From positions 1-64,000 of the forward strand of contig JANQKE010000211.1 in the NCBI GenBank assembly GCA_028281265.1: 64,000 nt of DNA. Direction: 5' to 3'. The translations under genes and the position numbers were made by a program. This document shows, piece by piece, positions 53,715-62,615 of this stretch (the stretch's first letter is position 1; every line of letters begins with the position of its first letter). The notes beneath the pieces are model-generated. The model was not told the DNA's origin, searched no databases, and saw nothing but the letters and a program-made list of their open reading frames with translations. The stretch comes from Alphaproteobacteria bacterium. Its GTDB lineage: Bacteria; Pseudomonadota; Alphaproteobacteria; DSM-16000; Inquilinaceae.

Positions 53715-55190
53715 TCACGCAAGCGCCTCCACCAGTTGCAGCTTGAGCACCTTACCGGCAGAGTTGCGGGGGAGTTCGTCGGTGAAGTGGACACGCCGCG
53801 GCACCTTGTAGGCGGCCAGGCGGTCGCGGCACGCCGCGGCGATGGCCGCCTCGGTGACGCCTTCGTCGGCCACGATCACGGCGCAGATCTCCTCGCCCAT
53901 CTCGGCATCGGGCAAGCCTACCACCGCCACGTCGCGCACCCCGACGATCTGGGCGATGGTCTGTTCGATCTCCACCGGATAGATGTTCGCACCGCCACGG
54001 ATGATCATGTCCTTGGAGCGGCCCCGCAGCGACAGAAAGCCGTCGGCATCGATCGCGCCAAGATCGCCCGGATAGAACCAGCCGTCTCGGAAACTGTCGC
54101 GATCGGCCTCGGGATCCCGGAAGAAGCCCTCGGCCACGCCCGGTCCGCGATAGCGGATGCGGCCCACCTCGTCCGGAGCGAGCGGGCGATGATCCTCGCC
54201 CACCACCTGGACTTCGACACGGAAGGCGGGCCGGCCCACGGTCGTCTCGTGGCCCGGACGCTCCGAGGGCGCCAGCACGGTGATGCCGCCGCCTTCGGTG
54301 GAGGCGTAATATTCGAAGTAGTTCGGCGTCAGCCGCGCGCAAACCGCCTCGCGCTCCCGGGGGAACAGCGGTGCGCCGCTGGAGATCAGCAGCCGCAACC
54401 CCTGAAACGGGACCAGCGCTGTGTCGTCGAGCGTCAGCATCCGCCGTAGCAATGTGGGCACCAGGAAGAGGGCCGTCGGCCGGAACCGTGCCATCGCGGC
54501 GGCCAGTTGTTCGGGTTTGTAGGGAGGCGGGAAGAGCAGGATCGTCCCGCCCAGGCAGAGATAGGACAGCGCAAAGGTTCGACCGCCGCCGAAGTAGAGC
54601 GGAGTCGCCACCACGAAGCGGTCGTACCAGTCGAAGCTGAGGCTGATCGTCTGGTTGATGAACCGGTGTAGCATCTGCCGATGCGTGATGGCGGGGCCCT
54701 TGGGGCGCCCGGTCGTGCCCGAGGACAGCGAGATCAGGAGGGGCAAGTCGCCCTCCTGCACCGCAGCGGGGGCGGTGGCGGGGTCTGCGGCATCGGCCTC
54801 GGCAAGGAAGCGTGCGCTGTCCAGTACGGCGGTGCCCTCCAGCGTCGCCGCGTCCTCGCGGATCACCAGGCGAGGCTTGAAATGGGCGATGAGCTGCGTG
54901 GTCTCGCCCGGCCCCCAGCGACTGTCCATCGGCAGCAGCACCGCGCCCAGACGCGCCAGCGCGAACATCGCCGCCACGTGGTCGGCGCCGTCGCGCATCG
55001 CCAGGCCAACCAGGTCGCCGCGCCCTATCCCACGCGCCGCCAGCGCCACTGCCTGACCGCGCACGCGCCGCGCCAGCTCCGCATAGCTCCAGCGTGTCTC
55101 ACCCTCCACGATCGCCGGATGGGTGCCTCGCGTCGCTGCATGGATGTCGAGGATGGCGGCCAGGTTCTGCAGGTCGTGCGGCGCGGTCAT
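53715..55190 (-). CDS. Acyl-CoA synthetase / AMP-dependent acid-CoA ligase
   Basis: The 491-residue ligase activates a carboxylic acid as the acyl-adenylate and then the CoA thioester. ANL-superfamily motifs are clear: LISLSSGTTGRPKGPAITHR (A3), FEYYASTEGGGITVL (A5), GWFYPGDLGAIDADGFLSLR (A7), GRSKDMIIRGGANIYPVEIE (A8) and PRNSAGKVLKLQL with the catalytic Lys (A10). The acid is not identifiable. ATG 55190 has AAGGAATG upstream; the frame extends to 55271. It is divergent from the TAXI-TRAP operon and probably acts on its cargo. Confidence 0.9.
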   Translation of the reverse strand: MTAPHDLQNLAAILDIHAATRGTHPAIVEGETRWSYAELARRVRGQAVALAARGIGRGDLVGLAMRDGADHVAAMFALARLGAVLLPMDSRWGPGETTQLIAHFKPRLVIREDAATLEGTAVLDSARFLAEADAADPATAPAAVQEGDLPLLISLSSGTTGRPKGPAITHRQMLHRFINQTISLSFDWYDRFVVATPLYFGGGRTFALSYLCLGGTILLFPPPYKPEQLAAAMARFRPTALFLVPTLLRRMLTLDDTALVPFQGLRLLISSGAPLFPREREAVCARLTPNYFEYYASTEGGGITVLAPSERPGHETTVGRPAFRVEVQVVGEDHRPLAPDEVGRIRYRGPGVAEGFFRDPEADRDSFRDGWFYPGDLGAIDADGFLSLRGRSKDMIIRGGANIYPVEIEQTIAQIVGVRDVAVVGLPDAEMGEEICAVIVADEGVTEAAIAAACRDRLAAYKVPRRVHFTDELPRNSAGKVLKLQLVEALA

Positions 55191-55264
55191 CTTGCATTCC
55201 TTGTCGGCACGGCGACGGTCGGGCGCAGCGATACGCGGTGGCCGCGACTCGCATCTATGACTAA

Positions 55265-55293
55265 TTGACATATCATTAAGACATTAGAATAGT
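55265..55293 (+). promoter_or_regulatory. Sigma-70 promoter and direct repeats before the TRAP operon
   Basis: TTGACA (55265-55270), 17 nt, AATAGT (55288-55293). The region is strikingly AT-rich. GACAT occurs twice, at 55267-55271 and 55280-55284, and CTAAT...ATTAG forms an outer inverted pair (55261-55287). These could be operator sites for the GntR-type regulator encoded at 60823-61617, since they lie in the divergent gap between the ligase and the transporter. Confidence 0.5.
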
Positions 55294-55428
55294 GCAATCG
55301 CTGTCGGCGGGGCAATCCTGCACCGCTGAAGCGTCTCGCCCGGCGCGCACCCCTCGGACCGGCGCCTGCGCACTTGCAAAGTGACCGTCCTCGAAAGCGG
55401 CGGCACGACAACAAGGAGGTCTCTGCCC

Positions 55429-56421
55429 ATGTCCGACCGAACGACGCCCCGTCCCTTCGCCCGATTGCTGGGTGTCGCCACGATCGCGGCCACCGTGCTT
55501 TCCGCCGGCGGTGCGGCCGCCCAGGACACCTTCATCAGGATCGGCTCGGGCCTGGCCGGCACCTATCCGATCGTGGGCGCGAAGATAGCGGAGCTGATCA
55601 ACGAGAATATCGAAGGCGTCGAGGCAACCACCGTCGCCGGCGGTACCTCGGCCAACTTCGTGCGTCTGCAGGACGGCGAGATCGAGATGTTGCTGACCTA
55701 CAGCTTCCTGTCAGGGATCGTGCGCGAGGATGGCGGCTCGCTGGGCGTCCAGGTGCCCAAGGTACGCCACCTGATGACGCTCTACGGTGCGTTCCTCCAG
55801 CCGATCGCCTCCGCAGACACGGAGATCACCTCGCTGTCGCAGGTCGCCGATGCGCCCAAGCGGGTGTGGGGCGCCAACCGCACCTCGATCTTCTTCCCGA
55901 TGATCGAGGCGGCGCTCCAGGCTCATGATGTTACCTTCGACGATATCACCGCCGCCGGTGGCGTGATCGAGAGCATCGGCTATGGTGACACTGCCCAGGC
56001 GATGCAGGACGGCCGGCTGGATGTGGGCTTCTTCGCAGGGCCCGCACCCTACAGCCTGATGCTCCAGATCGAGGACAACCCGGGCTTCAACATGCTCGGC
56101 CTCACCGAAGAGGCCGCGGTTCGCTTCAATGAGCTCCTGCCCGGCACGCGCGCGGAGATCATCCCGGCGGGCACCTATGCCGACCAGCAGGAGGATCAGC
56201 TTGTCCCCTATATGGTCAACCAGCTCGTGATCTCCTCGGACGTCTCCGACGCACTGGCCTACGAAATCACCAAGGTGCTGGTGGAGAACTACCAGGAGTT
56301 CCATGGCCTGTTCGCCGGTGCCGAGGAGATCGATCCCGCGATCGCACTGAACGACAATCCGGTCGAGGTGCATCCGGGTGCCGCGCGCTACTATGAGGAA
56401 GTGGGGATCACCGCCCGTTAG
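55429..56421 (+). CDS. TAXI-family TRAP transporter solute-binding protein
   Basis: This is the periplasmic binding protein of a TRAP importer. The product (330 residues from ATG 55429) has a signal peptide (about 1-32, LLGVATIAATVLSAGGAAAQ), the TAXI opening IRIGSGLAGTYPIVGAKIAE, then VAGGTSANFVRLQDGEIEML, and C-terminal elements typical of the family. A perfect AAGGAGGT precedes ATG 55429, so I reject the longer start at 55381. The stop TAG (56419-56421) is the first TAG of mosaic element G. TAXI cargo is often a dicarboxylate or aromatic/acyl acid, but is not known here. Confidence 0.92.
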   Translation: MSDRTTPRPFARLLGVATIAATVLSAGGAAAQDTFIRIGSGLAGTYPIVGAKIAELINENIEGVEATTVAGGTSANFVRLQDGEIEMLLTYSFLSGIVREDGGSLGVQVPKVRHLMTLYGAFLQPIASADTEITSLSQVADAPKRVWGANRTSIFFPMIEAALQAHDVTFDDITAAGGVIESIGYGDTAQAMQDGRLDVGFFAGPAPYSLMLQIEDNPGFNMLGLTEEAAVRFNELLPGTRAEIIPAGTYADQQEDQLVPYMVNQLVISSDVSDALAYEITKVLVENYQEFHGLFAGAEEIDPAIALNDNPVEVHPGAARYYEEVGITAR

Positions 56422-56575
56422 AGAGCATCCTTGCGTCCGAACGGACGCAGATAGGATGCCCTCCCTCTTTGCAGTCGATCACCTTACCGGCGTTCAGATG
56501 AGGCCATCTGAACGCCGGTCGATCGAGAGCGAGAGGACATGAGGGTGCCTCACCCTCATGTCCGACTCTTGCTCT
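56418..56575 (+). repeat. Mosaic palindromic element G (alpha-beta-gamma)
   Basis: It starts at TTAG, whose TAG stops the binding-protein gene. Alpha: GAGCATCCTTGCGTCC, loop GAAC, GGACGCAGATAGGATGC (56422-56460). Spacer CTCCCTCTTTGCAGT leads to beta (56475-56525), where CCGGCGTTCAGAT pairs with ATCTGAACGCCGG, a compensated variant. Gamma (56526-56575) has GGACATGAGGGTG pairing with CACCCTCATGTCC. The ribosome site of the permease gene follows 47 bp later. Confidence 0.9.
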
Positions 56576-56639
56576 CCAAGGCGAAGCCGCGGCCGGCAGC
56601 GGCGGCACACCCCCGCCTCTGACAGGAGGATGTCCCTTG

Positions 56640-58916
56640 GTGGGCATTCGATCGCTTGGATTGACCTCTGAGGCCGATACGTTCTCGGATGCTCGCCGAT
56701 GGGTGGGTCTGGTGCTGTCGGTCTTCTTCGTGCTGATCCACCTTTATGCGGGCTTCTACGGCGCGCCCGACAGCATGCTCTACCGGATGCTGCACGTGGT
56801 GGTGGCGCTGGCGCTGGTCTTCGTGGTCTTCCCCCTCGACGCAGCGGGACGCGCGCGCAGAACTTGGGCACGTGCGCTGGATACGGCGCTGTTCTTCTGT
56901 GCGCTGTGGCTTGCCTGGTATTACCTCTCCACCATCGACGACTGGGAAATGCGGACGGTCCGGCTGTCCACCACGGACATGGTGGCTGCCTGGATGACGC
57001 TGGCGCTGATCTTCGAGGCGGTGCGCCGGGCGGTGGGGCTGATCATCATCGCCGTGGCGCTGTTCTTCTGCGTCCACGCCCTGAACGCCGACCACTTCCC
57101 GGGCGTGTTCTACGGCCCGCCGACGAGCCTCACCGGGCTGCTGCGCGCGCTCCTGGTCGGCGATGGCGGCGTATTCGGCATCCCCGTCCTGGTGATGGCG
57201 CAATATGTCGTTCTGTTCATCTTCTTCGGCCAGCTTCTGAGCGTGGTCGGGGTCGGCACCTTCTTCTTGCGGCTGGCGTTCGCGCTCTTCGGCCATCGTA
57301 CCGGCGGGCCGGCGAAGGCGGCGGTGGTCTCGTCGGCTTTCATGGGCAGTCTTTCGGGCAGCGCCATCGGCAACGTTCTGACCACCGGGTCCTTCACGAT
57401 CCCGCTGATGCGGCGGCTCGGCTATCGCGGCAGCTTCTCGGGCGGGGTGGAAGCGGCCGCCTCCACCGGGGGCATGATCATGCCCCCGGTCATGGGAGCC
57501 ATCGCCTTCATCATGGCGGAGTTCATGGGCCGGCCCTATCTGGAGGTGGCGCTCGCGGCGCTGGTGCCGGCGCTGCTCTACTTCCTGGCGATCTTCGTGG
57601 CCGTCCATCTGGAGGCGCGCCGGTCGAAGCTGCGCACCATTCCGCGGGCCGACCTGCCGCGCGCCTGGCCGGTGCTGAAGCGGCAGGGCTACCTGTTGAT
57701 CCCGATTGCCCTGATCCTCGGCACACTTCTGGCGGGCTATTCGATCATCTTCGTGGCGGTGGTTGCGATCGTCGGGACCTTCCTGATCGGCTTTCTGCGC
57801 CGGCCCACCTGGCCCACTGCGCCGAAGATGCTGCTGGCTGCCGAGACGGCGGCACGCTCCACCGTCGGGCTGTCGGCGACGGCGGCGTGTGCGGGTATCA
57901 TCATCGGCGCGATCTTCGCCACGGGGCTGAGTTTCAAACTGTCGCAGGCGGCGATGGCGGCGGCCGAGGGGCAGCTATGGCTGCTGATCCTCATCTCCGG
58001 CGCGATGGCGCTGATCATGGGCATGGGGATGACCGCCTCGGCAGTCTACATCACCATGGTCGCCACGGTGATCCCGATCCTGCGGGCCGCGGGCGTGCCG
58101 GAGATGGCGGCCCACATGTTCGCCCTCTATTTCGGCGTGGTGTCCAACATCACGCCGCCCATCGCATTGGCGGCCTTCGCCGCGGCCCCCATAGCCCGAG
58201 CCGATCCGATGCGCACAGGCGTCGACGCCGCCAAGCTGGGCATCGCGGCCTTCCTGATACCGGTGATGTTCATCTACCAGCCGGCCCTGGTGCTGGAGGG
58301 GTCCCTGTGGGAGACCGCGCTGGCCGCCGGGTCGGCCTCCATCGGACTGGTGGCGATCTCGGCGGCCTTCGTGGGCTTCCTCTTCGGCCCCATGGGAGCG
58401 GTCTGGCGCGCAGCACTCCTGACGGGCGGGCTGATGATGGTCGTCCCGCAAGGGGTGACCGACCTGGCCGGGCTGGGGCTGGTGTTGGCCGTGGCGGTGC
58501 TGAACTGGCGCGGCATCGGCTCGGGCGTCCCGGCGGTGCGGCCTGAGGACGTCAGGCAGGCGATATCCCCGGGTCTGTTCGGACGGCTGGCGGCAGCACG
58601 GCTCAGCAAGGCCAAGGCCGAGGAGGGGCTGGAGGAACGGCCTAGGGCGGCCGAGCCCGATCTGCGCAACCTGACCAGCGACAAGGTCGCCGACGCCGAG
58701 ACCCGACCGATCCCCGAGGAACTGGCCTGGCCGCTCTGGGTGCTCATGGCGCTCTGCGCCGTGGCGGTCGAGGTGATGGGGCAGAACCTGCTGCATGTCC
58801 GTCAGCCGGGGATCTGGCTGGGTGGTCTGTTTGCGATCAGCCTCGTCTTCACCGTCGGCGTCCGCACCTTGCTGGGCCGTGCCGACGCTCTGACCCCACA
58901 GGAAAAGGTGACCTGA
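56640..58916 (+). CDS. TRAP transporter permease, fused 4TM/12TM type
   Basis: The 758-residue product is the fused membrane component that pairs with TAXI binding proteins. The N-terminal part (about 20-160) is the DctQ-like four-helix unit, and the DctM-like unit follows (about 170-620), with GTFFLRLAFALFGHRTGGPA, SGSAIGNVLTTGSFTIPLM, ASTGGMIMPPVMGAIAFIMA and ALYFGVVSNITPPIALAAFA. Two more helices follow a polar stretch (about 640-680). The start is GTG 56640 (or TTG 56637) after AGGAGGA. Its stop overlaps the dehydrogenase start in ATGA, which shows translational coupling. Confidence 0.93.
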   Translation: MGIRSLGLTSEADTFSDARRWVGLVLSVFFVLIHLYAGFYGAPDSMLYRMLHVVVALALVFVVFPLDAAGRARRTWARALDTALFFCALWLAWYYLSTIDDWEMRTVRLSTTDMVAAWMTLALIFEAVRRAVGLIIIAVALFFCVHALNADHFPGVFYGPPTSLTGLLRALLVGDGGVFGIPVLVMAQYVVLFIFFGQLLSVVGVGTFFLRLAFALFGHRTGGPAKAAVVSSAFMGSLSGSAIGNVLTTGSFTIPLMRRLGYRGSFSGGVEAAASTGGMIMPPVMGAIAFIMAEFMGRPYLEVALAALVPALLYFLAIFVAVHLEARRSKLRTIPRADLPRAWPVLKRQGYLLIPIALILGTLLAGYSIIFVAVVAIVGTFLIGFLRRPTWPTAPKMLLAAETAARSTVGLSATAACAGIIIGAIFATGLSFKLSQAAMAAAEGQLWLLILISGAMALIMGMGMTASAVYITMVATVIPILRAAGVPEMAAHMFALYFGVVSNITPPIALAAFAAAPIARADPMRTGVDAAKLGIAAFLIPVMFIYQPALVLEGSLWETALAAGSASIGLVAISAAFVGFLFGPMGAVWRAALLTGGLMMVVPQGVTDLAGLGLVLAVAVLNWRGIGSGVPAVRPEDVRQAISPGLFGRLAAARLSKAKAEEGLEERPRAAEPDLRNLTSDKVADAETRPIPEELAWPLWVLMALCAVAVEVMGQNLLHVRQPGIWLGGLFAISLVFTVGVRTLLGRADALTPQEKVT

Positions 58917-60058
58917 TGGACTTCTCGCTCACCGAGGAGCAACGGCAGATCGTGAACAGCGTCGAGCGCTTTCTGGAGCGTCATCTGCCCCCCGAGGAGC
59001 AGGCGCGCCGCGACGCTCAGCACGATCCGCCCTACCATCTGCTGAAGGTGATGGCCGACGACGGTCTTCTGGCTCTACCCTTCCCGCAGGCACAGGGCGG
59101 CCTCGGCAGCGGCTGGGACACCGTGGCACTGGTGCAGGAGACGATGGGCCGCAAGGGCTGGATGGCGGCGTCGCTGTTCAACCGGGCGGTAGGCTTCGGC
59201 GGCATGTCGCTGATGACATATGGCACCGAGGCGCAGAAGGCCGCCCTGATGCCACGCCTGATCGGCGAGGGGCTGTTGTTCGCCCTGGGGCTGACCGAAC
59301 CGCAGGCGGGCAGCGATGCGGCGGCCGTCGCGACGCGGGCCCGCCGTGCGGACGACACCTGGATCATCACCGGGCGCAAGTCCTGGATCAGTGACGCCGC
59401 CCAGGCTGATTTCATCGTCACCGTCGTGCGGACCGGCGAGAGCGCGTCCGGCCGGGAGGGCCTGTCGATCCTGCTCGTACCGAAGGACACCCCGGGCGTG
59501 AGCTTCACCCCGCTGCCCAAGGTCGGCAACAATGCGCTGCCTAGCTACGAGATCGCCTTCGACGGTGCGGAGGTCCCCGCCGAGGCGCTGATGGGCGAAG
59601 AAGGCAAGGGCTTCGTGCATCTGATGTCCACCCTGCACTATGCGCGCGCGGGATTGGCGGCCGCGGTCACCGGTGCGGCGCAGCGTGCGGTCGACTTGAC
59701 GCTGGCCCATGTCACCGAACGCGAGCAGTTCGGCCGGCCCATCGGCAAGTTCCAGGTAATCCGGCATCGTCTGGCGGATATGCAGATGCGGGTGGACCAG
59801 TCGCGCCTGATCTCCTGGCACCTCGCCTGGCTGATCCGCGAGGGCCTGCCGTCCCGCCGCCACGCCGCCCAGGCCAAGGTGATCGCCACCGAGGCCCTGC
59901 AATACGTCACCCAGCATGGAATGCAAACGCTGGCCAGCGCCGGCTACATCATCGAAAGCGAGATGCAGCGGCTGTGGCGCGATGCTCGGCTGTACAGCTT
60001 CGGCGAAGGCAGCAACGAGATTCAGCGCAACACCATCGCCCGTGAGCTGGGCCTGTGA
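58916..60058 (+). CDS. Acyl-CoA dehydrogenase family protein
   Basis: This FAD enzyme oxidises an acyl-CoA to the 2,3-enoyl-CoA. The 380-residue product has the N-terminal helical domain starting FSLTEEQRQIVNSVERFLER, the flavin signature FALGLTEPQAGSDAAAVATR, TWIITGRKSWISDAAQADF, and C-terminal AGYIIESEMQRLWRDARLYS and EGSNEIQRNTIAREL. It overlaps the permease stop by one base and follows naturally from the ligase product. Electron acceptor and chain specificity are not evident. Confidence 0.94.
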   Translation: MDFSLTEEQRQIVNSVERFLERHLPPEEQARRDAQHDPPYHLLKVMADDGLLALPFPQAQGGLGSGWDTVALVQETMGRKGWMAASLFNRAVGFGGMSLMTYGTEAQKAALMPRLIGEGLLFALGLTEPQAGSDAAAVATRARRADDTWIITGRKSWISDAAQADFIVTVVRTGESASGREGLSILLVPKDTPGVSFTPLPKVGNNALPSYEIAFDGAEVPAEALMGEEGKGFVHLMSTLHYARAGLAAAVTGAAQRAVDLTLAHVTEREQFGRPIGKFQVIRHRLADMQMRVDQSRLISWHLAWLIREGLPSRRHAAQAKVIATEALQYVTQHGMQTLASAGYIIESEMQRLWRDARLYSFGEGSNEIQRNTIARELGL

Positions 60059-60068
60059 GCCCGCACCC

Positions 60069-60832
60069 ATGACCGGGGAGTTGGCCGAGATCGACCGGGG
60101 GTTCGTGCGCATCGCGGAAGGCCAGGTGCATTACCGGCAGGCCGGTCTCGGCACGTGATCGCCCCCGACACGCTGGGCAATGGCGATTCCTGCCCGCCCG
60201 CGCCGGGGGACGCACCGGATATCCGCTACTTCGCCGATGCCCATCGCCGCACGCTGGACGCAATGGGGGTGAGTGCTTTCGACGCCTATGGGAGCCACAC
60301 GGGCGGCAACATCGCCGTCGAGTTGGCGATCGGAAGGCCCGGTGCGGTGCGAGCGCTGATCCTCGACGGCATGGCCGTCTACGCCACGGACGAGCAGGCC
60401 GACATGCTGGCCCATTACGCGCCTGAGGTGGCGGTGGACCAGACCGGCAGCCAGCTCAACTGGGCCTGGCATTTTGTGCGCGACAACGCCTTGTTCTGGC
60501 CCTGGTTCCGGCGCGACGCGGCGCATCTGCGCAAGGTGGGTCTACCCGCCCCGGAGGTTCTTCACGAGAAGGTGGTCGAGGTGCTCAAGGCGGTGCGTAG
60601 CTACCATCACTCCTATCGGGCGGCCTTCGCCTACGACAAGCGCGCGCGCCTGCCGCTGGTCAGCGTGCGCACGCTGGTGGCCTGCGCCGAGGACGACATG
60701 CTGCTGGAGTATCTCGACGCGGTCATGACGTTGATGCCGGATGCACAGCGTCTTGTGACCCCGGGCAATGCCACACCGGATCGTGCCGAGGCGACGGCGG
60801 CCGCCCTCTCGGCATGGCTCGATCAGGCTTGA
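60069..60832 (+). pseudogene. Alpha/beta hydrolase with an internal deletion and frameshift
   Basis: A start (MTGELAEIDRGFVRIAEG, then QVHYRQAGLGT, 60069-60158) stops at TGA, and another frame takes over at about 60155 with IAPDTLGNGDS and continues for 225 codons to LSAWLDQA. In relatives these two parts are joined by about 30 residues carrying the first core strand and oxyanion-hole His-Gly turn. That stretch is missing, so a deletion of roughly 90 bp with loss of frame is likely. The elbow region reads YGSHTGGNIA. It overlaps the GntR gene end by 10 bp. It could be a shortened new protein, but loss of function is more likely. Confidence 0.7.
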
Positions 60833-61617
60833 CCGGTTTCCAGGCGCATCTTCCCGCTACCGGCCTTGCGCGACATGGACATCTGGAACTCGTAGAGATC
60901 GGGGCGGTAAAGCGCGCGGATATGCTCGACAGGGCGATCCGACTGGTCGCGGATGACGCGCACCACGACCAGAAGCGGCGCACCGATCTCGACCTCGAGT
61001 TGCGTGGCAGCGGCGGTATCGGCCATGCAGGCGGTGATGCTCTGATCGGCAGCGGTGACCTCGACGCCCGATTTCGCGAGCAGCGACAGAAGCGGCGTCG
61101 TCTCCAGGTCGGACGGGCCGAAGCGCCGCCCCACTTCGGCCAGCACATGCGTGGTCAGGTAGGAGACCGGGCGGCCGTCATGGCGGCGCACCCGAACCGC
61201 CTTCTGCACCTCCGCACCAGGTGTGATCTCGAGTGCCGCGGCGATCTCGGCGGATGCATGGACATAGCCGAATTCCAGCAGTTGCACGCTGGTGTTGCGC
61301 CCCATCACCTGCAGGCTTTCCATCAGTCCGCTGATATCGGTCCGCAAGGGCCGCGAGACACGGGGTGCGATCGGGAAGGTACCGCGCCCGCGGTGGCGCG
61401 CGATCATCCCTTTGCCGGTCAGTCGCTCCAGCGCCCGCCGGATGGTTATCCGCGACACGCCGAACTCGGCGGCAAGGACGTGTTCGGAGGGCATCGGCGC
61501 GTCGGCCGGGAACGCACCCTCCTCGAGCCGCTCGCGCAGCACCATGTAGATCTTGTGGTAGAGCGGTAGGGGAGACAACCCGTCGGACCGGGGCGCATCG
61601 CCTTGCTGCGTGCTCAT
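60823..61617 (-). CDS. GntR-family regulator, HutC/UTRA type
   Basis: The 264-residue repressor-like protein has an N-terminal winged helix (about 18-85): LPLYHKIYMVLRERLEEGAF, PSEHVLAAEFGVSRITIRRA, LERLTGKGMIARHRGRGTF. A UTRA effector domain follows (about 100-250), with RVRRHDGRPVSYLTTHVLAE and LLVVVRVIRDQSDRPVEHIR. The start ATG 61617 has GAGGAAAC upstream. It is convergent with the TRAP/dehydrogenase operon and probably regulates it in response to the imported acid or its CoA ester. Confidence 0.9.
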   Translation of the reverse strand: MSTQQGDAPRSDGLSPLPLYHKIYMVLRERLEEGAFPADAPMPSEHVLAAEFGVSRITIRRALERLTGKGMIARHRGRGTFPIAPRVSRPLRTDISGLMESLQVMGRNTSVQLLEFGYVHASAEIAAALEITPGAEVQKAVRVRRHDGRPVSYLTTHVLAEVGRRFGPSDLETTPLLSLLAKSGVEVTAADQSITACMADTAAATQLEVEIGAPLLVVVRVIRDQSDRPVEHIRALYRPDLYEFQMSMSRKAGSGKMRLETGQA

Positions 61618-61767
61618 GGGCGTCGTTTCCTCGCCGCGGGGCGGCACGGCTTACGCGGCCGCATGCTACCAAGGCGGGAACAAGCACGGCCAAGTCTTGC
61701 GAAGTCTCGCATGCTTATCAACCGTCCCCCCTTCATGCCAAGCCCGCGTTCGGCTACATCGCTGCCG

Positions 61768-61985
61768 GAGCGGGATGGCGTTCGGTGCGATCGCGCATGA
61801 CGTCTCAATCTCGCTCCGACATTCATCTGTGAGAGCAACAGGACAGGAGGGTGACCGACCCTCCTGTCCTGTTGCTCCCGATCAACCTTACGGTCAGATG
61901 GACTGATCTGACCGCAGGTAAGGTGATCGACTTCAAAGAGTGAAGGCATCCTATCCGCGTCCGTTCGGACGCGGGGACACTCTAG
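61768..61985 (-). repeat. Mosaic palindromic element H (complete alpha-beta-gamma-delta, minus orientation)
   Basis: From left to right the modules run delta, gamma, beta, alpha, so the element points to the minus strand. Delta (61768-61817) is imperfect. Gamma (61833-61877) is a perfect 19-bp stem, GAGCAACAGGACAGGAGGG with its complement. Beta (61880-61929) pairs CGGTCAGAT with ATCTGACCG, again compensated. Alpha (61945-61985) is weakened and ends in CTAG (61982-61985). Five bases separate it from element I. Confidence 0.88.
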
Positions 61986-61990
61986 CGCTG

Positions 61991-62093
61991 CTAGAGCATC
62001 CTGCGTCCTAACGGACGCAGGATGCTCTAAATCTTTGAAATAGATCACCTTATCTGCGTTCAGATGAGTCTGTCTGAGCGCAGGTTGATCTAG
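61991..62093 (+). repeat. Mosaic palindromic element I (alpha-beta)
   Basis: CTAG bounds both ends (61991-61994 and 62090-62093). Alpha has the same 16-bp stem and TAAC loop as copy A; the spacer is AAATCTTTGAAAT. Beta is AGATCACCTTATCTGCGTTCAG, loop GAGTCT, then GTCTGAGCGCAGGTTGATCT. Apart from two extra bases in A and a few substitutions it is the same as 13778-13882, about 48 kb away. Head-to-tail with element H it makes an inverted pair. Confidence 0.9.
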
Positions 62094-62199
62094 TTGTCTA
62101 TAAGATATGACTTTAGGTCTTGGTGTCCGTTCTGTCCACCGCCACCGCCCGAGCACGCCGCCGGTCATCGGCGATCGCTTCCGGTCTGCCGCCTGGAGC

Positions 62200-62262
62200 A
62201 GGATGAGAGTTGGAGCGGGATTGAGACGTCATGCGCGATCGCACCGGACGCCATCCCGCTCC
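62200..62262 (+). repeat. Mosaic palindromic element L (gamma end plus delta)
   Basis: GGAGCAGGATGAGAGTT resembles the gamma end and the gamma-delta spacer. Delta follows (62212-62262): GGAGCGGGATTGAGACGTC...GGACGCCATCCCGCTCC with the central GCGCGATCGC. Its arms match those of the delta in element H read in reverse. Confidence 0.78.
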
Positions 62263-62615
62263 GGCTGCAGCGCCGAGATCGACCCGAGCCCCTTCTTGCC
62301 TCCGCGGGAGGTAGAGTTTTTGAGCCGTGATCAGCAACACGGACAGGTTGCGTGTGCCGATTTCATGAGCGCTGCCGGGACATTGTTCCCGATTGCACCG
62401 TGTGGCCGTTGCGAGCCTCACCGCACCGCAGGCCGAAGATCGTACGCCCCCCTGGGGCGCGGTTGCCGTCGTCCTGGTCGGCGATGCGGGCGCCGGGTCG
62501 GATGCCTGCCGGCAAGCTTTCCTCGCGCCGGTCGTGGTCGGCCCGGCCACCGCCGTCCCGCGCTTGCCGGTCGACACCCAGCCCCAGCCGCCCGTTCGGC
62601 CGCCCGGAAGGCCGC
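62263..62615. other. Gene-free interval before the aminotransferase stop
   Basis: About 350 bases hold no family-like protein on either strand. Several long frames cross it but give Arg/Pro/Gly-rich translations typical of GC-rich antisense. No mosaic module or terminator is visible. Confidence 0.5.

Noticed and set aside
53715-61617. Recent mobile element carrying the catabolic cassette
   Set aside because: No transposase, integrase or long terminal repeats were found; only the mosaic cluster on one side is suggestive.
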